Part shown: piece by piece, positions 1-5,424 of the stretch | Layout: every line of letters starts with the position of its first letter | Position numbering within the stretch: the stretch's first letter is position 1 | From: a bacterium | GTDB taxonomy: Bacteria > CBDUZB01 > JAGLHV01 | Assembly (NCBI GenBank): GCA_023143305.1 | Contig: JAGLHV010000057.1 | Span: forward strand, 1-7,366 | Length of the DNA stretch: 7,366 nt | Direction of reading: 5' to 3' | The notes under the pieces: generated by a model | The model's database searches: none | Told to the model about the DNA's origin: nothing | The model's input: only the letters and a program-made list of their open reading frames with translations | Position numbers and translations under genes: made by a program

Positions 1-135
1 ACTGTGTCATAACTGCCGTTTTTGGCTTTGTCATTCCCGAAATCTTTTATCGGGAATCCATTTTCCGACGATAATATTTTACTGGATCTCCGGGTCAAGC
101 CCGAAGATGACAGAAAAAAGCAATTGTGACACAGT
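1..135. repeat. MITE-like non-autonomous element with terminal inverted repeats
   Basis: The ends are inverted copies: ACTGTGTCATAA at 1-12 and TTGTGACACAGT at 124-135 match at 11 of 12 positions, and at 13 of 15 if extended inward. Further complementary pairs are nested inside. TGTCAT (29-34) pairs with ATGACA (107-112), TTCCCGA (34-40) with TCGGGAA (50-56), and CGGG (91-94) with CCCG (100-103). The whole can fold as a branched palindrome. There is no room for a transposase, so this would be moved in trans. The inner text, with 'tcattcccga' and 'ggatctccgggtcaagcccg', resembles a style of dispersed repeat seen in many bacterial genomes (recalled, not searched). The left repeat begins at the first base of the window, so the true left edge and any target-site duplication cannot be judged. 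Confidence 0.7.
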
Positions 136-260
136 CTGCAAGTGAGGAATGACAGAATGTGTTATTTTGCAGAACTCTTGAAATAAATAACTACTCTCTT
201 TCTAAACTTTCTTTATCTTCGCCCGATTCCCGTTAAGGAAATCATCTATTTATTGCTCAG

Positions 261-2153
261 TCATGCTCCCTGTGCTAAAAACTTTGCCGGGGGAACATAA
301 TCCCCGTCCCTTTTTCTTGCAACTTCCAATCTCTTTTTTTGTTCTTCAAGGCTGCTAAAGAAAATATCCGGGACATTAATCGCTTTTGTTTTGTAAATGC
401 CGGTGATTCTTTCAATCTTTTCAATATTTTCCGGGATTCTTAGTGTAAATTGTTTTAGGTAATCTTCTTCGGCATAATCTTTTTTAAGTACTTTTTGGAA
501 CAACTTTTTAAGATCTTCATATTTAGGAATATATCCTATCGGGGTTTCAATAGCACCAACATTTCCATTAACACGAAGCGCCATCCATTTGACCCACACC
601 CTCTTATCATCCATTGCTGTAAGATACTTCCCATCATTGCCTTTCTGAAAATAATTAACACCAAAAATTCCAGGGGGAACATCTACTCCTTTAACAAACG
701 AGAGATAATTCTCAATATACTTGTCAAGAGTTATAGAAAGAAAATCAAGATTGGACATAGGATTAAATTGACGAACCCCTTCTTTGCCTAAAGTTGCCGC
801 CGTAGTTTCCGATTCTAAAGAAGCAGCTATTGTTATTACTCCATGAGCCCAGTCAAAAGCTTCCTGCACAGGAGGCCAAATACTGGAATCTCTCCCCCCG
901 TAAATAATTCCCTTTACCTGAACACCTTCCGGATTATCTAAATTAGAATCACCGTTTTTTAGCGAATAAAGGCTCACTGTATAGCGTGCGTTTTTATGAG
1001 AATAAGAGATTTCATTTCCCTGAGAATCCTTTTTCCCTTTATACCATTCACCGGAGTAATTCGTTCCCTTCCCGGGTACTTCTCTACCGTCTCCAAGCCA
1101 GTACGGAACATTTTCATCAGTTACCAGAATATTAGAGAAAATCACTTCTTCCGGCATAGAAAGAACATCCCAAATTATAGGGTCGTCTTTTGGATTAACG
1201 TCCCGGATTATCCCAAATATGCCACATTCAACATTTGCAGCATAAATATTTCCATTTCTTTTTCTTAAATAAGCTATATCATCCCCAACAATTGTTTCAC
1301 CCGGCAACATAGCAGTTGAAGTCTTCCCGCAAGCACTCGGAAAGGCCCCGGCAAAATATGTTTTATTTCCGTCACTACCCTGCACGCCCATAAGCAACAT
1401 ATGTTCGGCAAGCCAGCCTTCCTCTGAAGCCTTTTGAATCGCCAGTCTCAAAGAAAGTTTCTTAAGTCCAACGGTATTCCCGGCATATTGAGTATTTGTA
1501 CTAAAAACAATGTTATCCTCAAGGTCCATATAAATTCTTCTTTTATCAACATTTTTGCTCGCGCCATTTTCCAACACACCTGCACTGTGAACATACCGGA
1601 AAAATTCGGTTGACCCTCCTATTTTCCTGAACTGTTCGTATCCCCTTCGATAAAGAATATACTCTGAGTGTGCAACATAACTTGAATCGGTTATCTGCAC
1701 GCAAGGTATCGAAAATTCCGAATCGGTAGGCCCGAGGCAGAAAAATAAAACATACATCTGCTTACCAACCATACTATCTTTTAGATAAGAATGTACCTCT
1801 TTTAAACCGGATTCTCTATCTACCGAATTCAATCCTGAACCCAAACCTGCACCTTTAGAAAGGAGATATTTTGTATTTGCTTTGTCCCTTGCCTGGTCGT
1901 TATATCCATCGAAATGTACCGACTGGCCCTCCATAATAAGTTTCTTTTCTTCTCCGGTTATCAAGGCTCTATCCCTTATATATTGCTTATCTTCTTCAGA
2001 ATCATTGCAAACATATACAGAATCAGGATTACAAAGCTCCGAATATTTAGCAATAAAATCGAGCAATTTGGAATTATTTAAATTCACCAGCCGCTCATAC
2101 TTTTCTTCACCACATTTTGCTTTAAGTAATTCAAAACATTTTTCCCCCATCAT
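261..2153 (-). CDS. pckG: Phosphoenolpyruvate carboxykinase (GTP-type)
   Basis: This cytosolic enzyme interconverts oxaloacetate plus GTP and PEP plus CO2 plus GDP, the link between the C4-acid pool and gluconeogenesis. At 630 residues it has the usual length of the GTP class. The kinase P-loop GAFPSACGKTS lies at about 269-279, including the reactive cysteine (C275) typical of GTP-dependent enzymes. The metal-binding VGDDIAYLR follows at about 289-297, and QYAGNTVGLKKLSLR at about 222-236 matches the substrate/Mn lysine region. Arg89 in QARDK probably corresponds to the PEP-binding arginine. The C-terminal nucleotide-pocket segment (FGVNYFQKGNDGKYL, then DDKRVWVKWM and ETPIGYIPKYEDL) reads more like the archaeal (Thermococcus-type) branch than the animal or actinobacterial form. 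The start is an ATG-ATG pair; AAGGAGG lies 5 nt before the first. A sigma70-type promoter and a leader of about 300 nt precede it. No clear terminator is seen after the stop; the next element is the 1-135 repeat. Confidence 0.96.
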   Translation of the reverse strand: MMGEKCFELLKAKCGEEKYERLVNLNNSKLLDFIAKYSELCNPDSVYVCNDSEEDKQYIRDRALITGEEKKLIMEGQSVHFDGYNDQARDKANTKYLLSKGAGLGSGLNSVDRESGLKEVHSYLKDSMVGKQMYVLFFCLGPTDSEFSIPCVQITDSSYVAHSEYILYRRGYEQFRKIGGSTEFFRYVHSAGVLENGASKNVDKRRIYMDLEDNIVFSTNTQYAGNTVGLKKLSLRLAIQKASEEGWLAEHMLLMGVQGSDGNKTYFAGAFPSACGKTSTAMLPGETIVGDDIAYLRKRNGNIYAANVECGIFGIIRDVNPKDDPIIWDVLSMPEEVIFSNILVTDENVPYWLGDGREVPGKGTNYSGEWYKGKKDSQGNEISYSHKNARYTVSLYSLKNGDSNLDNPEGVQVKGIIYGGRDSSIWPPVQEAFDWAHGVITIAASLESETTAATLGKEGVRQFNPMSNLDFLSITLDKYIENYLSFVKGVDVPPGIFGVNYFQKGNDGKYLTAMDDKRVWVKWMALRVNGNVGAIETPIGYIPKYEDLKKLFQKVLKKDYAEEDYLKQFTLRIPENIEKIERITGIYKTKAINVPDIFFSSLEEQKKRLEVARKRDGDYVPPAKFLAQGA

Positions 2154-2461
2154 AAAATCCTCCTTTTCGAATATAACCCAAACTCATGAAATGAAGTGCC
2201 CATAAGTTTATCGGTCGAATTTAACTCCATCTCTTTTTGCTGCAAAAAACCTCTTCCCTATAGAAAGGTGCGGAATTTAATTCAGGCATATCAGTTAGGT
2301 TCATTACCCTTTTGTAAACTATGCTTTCATTAAATAAAAAAAGCCAACATCCTCATCTTCCGCTCCTTTTTAAAAAACAGAAGATATTAATATTGGCTTA
2401 CTCAACAACAACCTCTTTTAAGATCCTTGTTTCGTCTCCCAACTATTCTTTAAGTTGCCAT
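2154..2461 (-). promoter_or_regulatory. Long structured 5' leader of pckG
   Basis: The stretch between the inferred transcription start (near 2455) and the pckG ATG is about 300 nt and has no gene that I can support. It contains a terminator-like hairpin (2341-2399), a Shine-Dalgarno with a mini-ORF inside that hairpin, and a 27-codon open frame at 2304-2221 beginning MNLTDMPELNS with poor ribosome-site spacing. It also holds two related AT-rich blocks, CGAATTTAACTC near 2216-2227 and CGGAATTTAATTC near 2271-2283. I do not recognise a known riboswitch class. The layout of strong promoter, hairpin with U-run, then more than 170 nt before the gene suggests premature-termination control of pckG. 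An alternative is that the hairpin only ends short transcripts and pckG has a second promoter. Confidence 0.45.
2332..2399 (-). terminator. Terminator-like hairpin in the pckG leader
   Basis: Read on the minus strand, AAGCCAA (2399-2393) pairs with TTGGCTT (2347-2341), and an inner ATCTTC (2385-2380) pairs with GAAGAT (2360-2355). Two symmetric 7-nt internal loops separate the two helices. The outer stem runs directly into a T-rich tract (TTTTTATTTA, 2340-2331), as in a Rho-independent terminator acting in the direction of pckG. No such tract follows on the plus strand, so the structure is directional. The apical part contains AAAAGGAG followed six bases later by ATG. Confidence 0.55.
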
Positions 2462-2490
2462 ACTATATAACAAAAAAAGAAAATAGTCAA
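2462..2490 (-). promoter_or_regulatory. Sigma70-type promoter upstream of pckG
   Basis: On the minus strand, a -35 box TTGACT (2490-2485) and a -10 box TATAGT (2467-2462) are separated by exactly 17 nt. Each hexamer differs from consensus at one position. The spacer is an AT-rich T-tract. Predicted transcription starts near 2455, in the gap after the DUF2294 gene, so pckG is expected to be transcribed independently of that gene. Confidence 0.75.
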
Positions 2491-2527
2491 GTTTCTTTTC
2501 ATGCTTCAAAAAAAGGCTTTTTCTTAT

Positions 2528-2893
2528 TTAGAACCTGTTTTCTAAATTCTTATCTAGTGTAAAGACTATGATTCTTTCCCCTGTTTTTGTGCTTATATCC
2601 GTATGCAAACTTCTTACATGGCAGGCAGTAATGTCAAAAACAATATTTTCCAATAAAACTCTCGCTTCTTCTAGTAATCGAACCCGTGTTTTTTTTATTA
2701 ACTCCGCCCCTTCTGCACTCTTGGTTAATCGCTCCTCCGCCGGTGTAAGGACCCCTTTAAGCCGAACAAAAATCATATCATTTATAATATAGGTTTTGGT
2801 CTCCTTAGGACCTCTACCCATATATTCTTTTTCAAACTTTATTATCGCTTCACTAATCTGACTTTCTATTTGTCCTTTCGTCCTGTTTTCCAT
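2528..2893 (-). CDS. DUF2294 / MpsC-like small protein
   Basis: This 121-residue protein matches the DUF2294 family, recently linked by name to MpsC of a membrane-potential (Na+/bicarbonate) system in staphylococci. The recognisable core is a YMGRGPKETKTYI block (about 24-36), then the hydrophobic strand DMIFVRLKGVLTPAEERL (39-56), a helical stretch (about 60-82), and a C-terminal CHVRSLHTDIS followed by ERIIVFTL. His97 and Asp99 sit where the family usually has an S-x-H-T/D-like motif. There is no membrane segment or signal peptide, so it is predicted to be cytosolic. Biochemical function is not established for the family, and no mpsA/B-like partner is seen here. No strong Shine-Dalgarno precedes the ATG; GAGAG lies about 15 nt upstream. 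The promoter boxes end only 10 nt before the ATG, so the message may be nearly leaderless. Confidence 0.85.
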   Translation of the reverse strand: MENRTKGQIESQISEAIIKFEKEYMGRGPKETKTYIINDMIFVRLKGVLTPAEERLTKSAEGAELIKKTRVRLLEEARVLLENIVFDITACHVRSLHTDISTKTGERIIVFTLDKNLENRF

Positions 2894-2903
2894 TATGAAA
2901 ATT

Positions 2904-2932
2904 ATTATCTCTCACTTCCATTAAAAATTCAA
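2904..2932 (-). promoter_or_regulatory. Probable promoter of the DUF2294 gene
   Basis: TTGAAT (2932-2927) and GATAAT (2909-2904) are spaced by 17 nt on the minus strand. The first matches consensus at 4 of 6 positions and the second at 5 of 6. The ATG at 2893 follows the -10 box by only 10 nt, so initiation at the usual distance would leave a leader of roughly 4 nt. Confidence 0.45.
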
Positions 2933-2944
2933 CACCGTCATTAA

Positions 2945-2957
2945 AGGGGCGTCCCCT
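2945..2957. repeat. Small GC hairpin AGGGG-CGT-CCCCT
   Basis: A perfect 5-bp inverted repeat with a 3-nt loop lies just upstream of the DUF2294 promoter. Read on the minus strand it is followed by TTTAAT. It may be a weak second terminator behind the RRM gene or a fragment of a dispersed palindromic repeat. The sequence alone does not decide. Confidence 0.35.
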
Positions 2958-2966
2958 ATCCTGCAC

Positions 2967-2997
2967 AAAATCCTCCCGGCAAAAAATGCCGGATTTT
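2967..2997. terminator. Probable bidirectional terminator downstream of the RRM gene
   Basis: CCGGCA (2976-2981) and TGCCGG (2987-2992) form a 6-bp GC-rich stem around a five-A loop (five U on the minus strand). AAAAT (2967-2971) and ATTTT (2993-2997) can extend it if a 4-nt bulge is allowed. It lies about 45 nt beyond the stop codon of the RRM gene. The T-run is directly attached on the plus strand and displaced by the bulge on the minus strand, so its strength for the minus-strand gene is uncertain. Confidence 0.5.
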
Positions 2998-3037
2998 CTA
3001 TATACCGGAAACAACTACATGGATCATCGAGTAAAAT

Positions 3038-3385
3038 TTAGTATCTGTTTCTTTTTTTATCCCCGAACCGGCCTCCTCCTCCACCGGAAGAACTCCTTCC
3101 TCCAAAACGTTTTCCTCCTCCACCAGGACGCCGTTCTTCCATCGGCCGTGCTTCATTTACAACCAATGTTCTCCCGTCAATAGGATTTTTGCTGACAGCT
3201 TCTATAGCCGCTGCTGCTTCTGTATCGTTTTCCATTTCAACAAATCCAAACCCTTTTGACCTACCGCTATATTTATCGGTTATTATTCTTGCACTCGTCA
3301 CTTGCCCGTGACCACTAAACAAGGAATGCAGTTCATCTTCTGTCATTTTGAATGGCAGATTTCCTACGTACAATTTTTTACTCAT
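3038..3385 (-). CDS. RRM-type RNA-binding protein with glycine/arginine-rich tail
   Basis: This 115-residue protein is a single RNA recognition motif plus a disordered tail. RNP2 is LYVGNL at 5-10 and RNP1 is KGFGFVEM at 44-51. The three aromatic positions expected to stack on RNA are present: Tyr6, Phe46 and Phe48. The fold ends at about residue 79 (TLVVNEARP), followed by a G/R/S-rich tail (86-108) and a basic end KKRNRY. This architecture is that of the bacterial Rbp family known from cyanobacteria and several Gram-negative phyla, where members bind mRNA and some respond to cold. That role is family knowledge and is not shown here. AGGAGA precedes the ATG at good spacing. The gene stands alone, with its own likely promoter, a leader of about 110 nt and a terminator-like hairpin. 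Confidence 0.95.
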   Translation of the reverse strand: MSKKLYVGNLPFKMTEDELHSLFSGHGQVTSARIITDKYSGRSKGFGFVEMENDTEAAAAIEAVSKNPIDGRTLVVNEARPMEERRPGGGGKRFGGRSSSGGGGGRFGDKKRNRY

Positions 3386-3499
3386 TACATTCTCCTTTTC
3401 CTAAAAAATAACTCAAAGCCCAATAACTTTGTATTCTTTTGTATAACCATTTGTCACCCATTTCTTAAACACATCACTACTGTCTTTTTCTTTGAAGTC

Positions 3500-3528
3500 A
3501 TTGTTACATTTATTTGGTTTTATGTCAA
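3500..3528 (-). promoter_or_regulatory. Probable promoter of the RRM gene
   Basis: A consensus -35 box TTGACA (3528-3523) is followed after 17 nt by AACAAT (3505-3500), which matches the -10 consensus at 4 of 6 positions. This would give a leader of about 110 nt before the ATG at 3385. A weaker alternative is TATACA near 3440, further downstream. The -35 box is embedded in the 34-bp palindrome. Confidence 0.45.
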
Positions 3529-3550
3529 CAAAAATTTGGTGACATAAAAC
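3517..3550. promoter_or_regulatory. 34-bp near-perfect palindrome, candidate operator
   Basis: GTTTTATGTCA (3517-3527) and TGACATAAAAC (3540-3550) are perfect 11-bp inverted repeats. The 12-nt space between them continues the symmetry: one A/G mismatch, then CAAA (3529-3532) against TTTG (3535-3538) around a 2-nt centre. In total 15 of 16 pairs match. It lies 17 nt after the stop of the ferredoxin-type gene and covers the -35 box of the RRM promoter. No U-run follows on either strand, so it is not a standard terminator. The most likely readings are a repressor site or an mRNA 3'-end hairpin. Confidence 0.6.
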
Positions 3551-3567
3551 AGTAGTTTCCTTTTAGA

Positions 3568-4398
3568 TTATACGATGTCTCCTCTAATAGAAATTGTATA
3601 ATCTTTAATAACAACATTCTTTTTTGAGTTCTTAACCGCTTGCTCTACCAACTTTAGAGTACCGGAACAGCACGGCACTTCCATCTTAACTACTGTAATT
3701 GATTTTATATTATTATCCCGAATAATAGCTGTGAGTTTCTCTAAATACATATCCATATTTGAATCTAGTTTCGGACAAAACATCACAAGAGTTTTTCCTT
3801 TTAAAAAACGTCTGTGAAAATCAGCAAAGGTAAACGCAACGCAATCAGCCGCTACTAAAAGATCGGACTCTTTAAAATACGGTGCTGCTGAATTTAATAA
3901 GTGTAACTGTGTAGGCCATTGACGCAATTCGGATTTAGTAGCTCCCGCCGGCTGTTCTTGAGCCTCTTCGACTTTATCATTGCGAAAATCCTTCATCATC
4001 GTCCCCGAACAACCACAGGGCAAAGGTTCTTCATTTTTATCTTCTGATTTCGGTGTGGATATATTATGCTCTTTTAGGTAATCCATAGCTTGTTTAAGGT
4101 CTTCATGCTGACCATGATCCTTTAAATGCTTTATGTGAGCTGTAATAACATTTTCCCCGGCCTTCACTACATTCTCCATTACTTTTCTTTCATCATATTC
4201 TTCTGCCTCACGTTCTTCTATTGTAATTGCTCCCTGAGGGCAATTCCCGATACAGGCACCAAGACCATCGCATAACAATTCCCCAACCAGCCTGGCTTTT
4301 CCGTCAATAATTTGCAGAGCACCTTCGGGACAATTTGGTACGCATCCGCCGCATCCATTACATTTTTCTTCATCAATTTTAATGATTTGTCTTTTCAT
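3568..4398 (-). CDS. Ferredoxin-type 4Fe-4S protein with C-terminal cysteine motifs
   Basis: This 276-residue soluble protein belongs to a family common in anaerobes and often labelled only '4Fe-4S ferredoxin'. The first cluster motif is complete: Cys13, 16, 19 and 23, followed by Pro. The second is CDGLGACIGNCP, with Cys43, 49 and 53 but Leu46 where a ferredoxin has its second cysteine, so cluster II has only three of its usual ligands. A charged linker with His88, 91, 95 and 98 follows, then PCGCSG (127-132). The C-terminal domain (about 158-276) contains AADC (Cys186), FCPKLD (Cys208) and the near-terminal VPCCSGT (Cys243-244). Function is unknown; electron transfer is likely. I chose the ATG at 4398 because AGGA lies 9-10 nt upstream and the family normally starts MKRxIIKID. 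An in-frame ATG at 4485 would add 29 unlike residues. It sits 93 nt after arsM with no visible terminator, so co-transcription with acr3-arsM is likely. Confidence 0.88.
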   Translation of the reverse strand: MKRQIIKIDEEKCNGCGGCVPNCPEGALQIIDGKARLVGELLCDGLGACIGNCPQGAITIEEREAEEYDERKVMENVVKAGENVITAHIKHLKDHGQHEDLKQAMDYLKEHNISTPKSEDKNEEPLPCGCSGTMMKDFRNDKVEEAQEQPAGATKSELRQWPTQLHLLNSAAPYFKESDLLVAADCVAFTFADFHRRFLKGKTLVMFCPKLDSNMDMYLEKLTAIIRDNNIKSITVVKMEVPCCSGTLKLVEQAVKNSKKNVVIKDYTISIRGDIV

Positions 4399-4491
4399 CG
4401 TTAGTGTTCCTTTTTTTATATTGTTTTTATTGTCTGATATTTTGTATTCATTACATCCCGTTACCTCTCGGGCACCCCATACCACGAATTT

Positions 4492-5349
4492 CTATCTTCC
4501 TTTTCCTCCGCCTGTTATAGATGATTTAAAAGCAGATATCTTAATACTTATCACTGCATCTTTAATCTCCTCCAAATCTTTATCATTAATGTCTTCTCTT
4601 GAGCATAGTGCCTGAGCCATTGAATCATTCGAGATCGCTTCAATCGGAAATGAAACTCTGCTTATAACTGCAGGCTTTTTAAATCCTGCCTGAAGTATAA
4701 AATTGATGTAATCTTTTTCCATAACTGCTCCGGCAAGACAACCGACATAGAATTCAACGGACTTCCTGATTTTCTCAGGCAGTTCTTTAACCAGTATCAA
4801 ATCAGAAATCATGATTCTGCCTCCGGGTTTCAATACACGGAAAATTTCTTTAAAAACTCTTTCCTTGTCCGGAGATAGATTGATGACACAATTCGAAATA
4901 ACAATATCAATACTGTTATCTTCAACAGGAAGCTTTTCAATCTCTCCAAGTCTGAATTCAACATTTTCAAATCCACTTTTTTGAGCATTATCTTCAGCTT
5001 TTTTTATCATTTCAGGTGTCATATCAACACCGATAACATATCCGGTCTTACCTATAGTACGAGCAGCAAGAAAGGCATCAAATCCTGCTCCACTACCTAA
5101 ATCCAAGACGACTTCCCCTCTTTTAAGCGATGCTATTGCAACCGGATTCCCGCAACCAAGTCCCAAATTAGCCCCATCCGGCACTGAACGCATCTCTTCA
5201 TTAGAATACCCCATGCTTTTACTTATTGTTTTTGCCTGGTCAGACTCACTACAACACGTTTTGTGAGAACAACAAGTTCCTTGTTCTTTAGCAATTTTCG
5301 CATAGCCCTTTTTCACAATTTCTCTAATTTTTTTGGCATTTCTTTTCAT
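4492..5349 (-). CDS. arsM: Arsenite S-adenosylmethionine methyltransferase ArsM
   Basis: ArsM transfers methyl groups from S-adenosylmethionine to trivalent arsenic bound by cysteine thiols in the cytosol, giving methylated and partly volatile arsenicals. At 285 residues this is a normal bacterial length. The class I methyltransferase motif I is VLDLGSGAGFDAFLAA (81-96), with an acidic GVDMTPEMI (107-115) after strand 2, and NVEFRLGEIEKLP (129-141) and DIVISNCVINL (148-158) further on. Family-typical cysteines are Cys66 in GLGCGNP and Cys204 in YVGCLAGA, both positions associated with As(III) binding. The N-terminus adds two vicinal pairs, Cys26-27 and Cys32-33. Cys249 lies near the end; I cannot align it confidently with the additional cysteine of some ArsMs. 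AAGGAG precedes the ATG. The gene is 75 nt downstream of acr3 on the same strand, supporting an arsenic operon. Confidence 0.95.
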   Translation of the reverse strand: MKRNAKKIREIVKKGYAKIAKEQGTCCSHKTCCSESDQAKTISKSMGYSNEEMRSVPDGANLGLGCGNPVAIASLKRGEVVLDLGSGAGFDAFLAARTIGKTGYVIGVDMTPEMIKKAEDNAQKSGFENVEFRLGEIEKLPVEDNSIDIVISNCVINLSPDKERVFKEIFRVLKPGGRIMISDLILVKELPEKIRKSVEFYVGCLAGAVMEKDYINFILQAGFKKPAVISRVSFPIEAISNDSMAQALCSREDINDKDLEEIKDAVISIKISAFKSSITGGGKGR

Positions 5350-5424
5350 ATAAAGCTCCTTCTAATGTTTTATTTTTCAATCATTCCAAAGATAATCCCA
5401 CTCCGTCCCCCTCATTATACATAT

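Noticed and set aside
495..791. Open frame of 98 codons on the plus strand inside pckG
   Set aside because: It lies antisense to a well-conserved enzyme, has no ribosome site and shows no recognisable motif. The same holds for plus-strand frames at 996-1268 and 1882-2205.
2221..2304. 27-codon ORF (MNLTDMPELNS...) in the pckG leader as a real gene
   Set aside because: AAAGGG lies only 2 nt before the ATG, no homologue is recognised, and it overlaps a repeat-like block. It is kept only as a note in the leader entry.
3302..3547. Plus-strand open frame across the RRM start and its upstream region
   Set aside because: Its composition is phenylalanine- and threonine-rich, as expected from the complement of AT-rich DNA, and it runs through the promoter and palindrome.
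4399..4485. Longer start for the ferredoxin-type protein at 4485
   Set aside because: The 29 extra residues do not look like the family N-terminus and lack a good ribosome site, whereas ATG 4398 has AGGA at correct spacing.
4399..4491. Possible promoter or terminator between arsM and the ferredoxin-type gene
   Set aside because: The AT-rich stretch has no paired -35/-10 boxes at proper spacing and no GC stem with a T-run.
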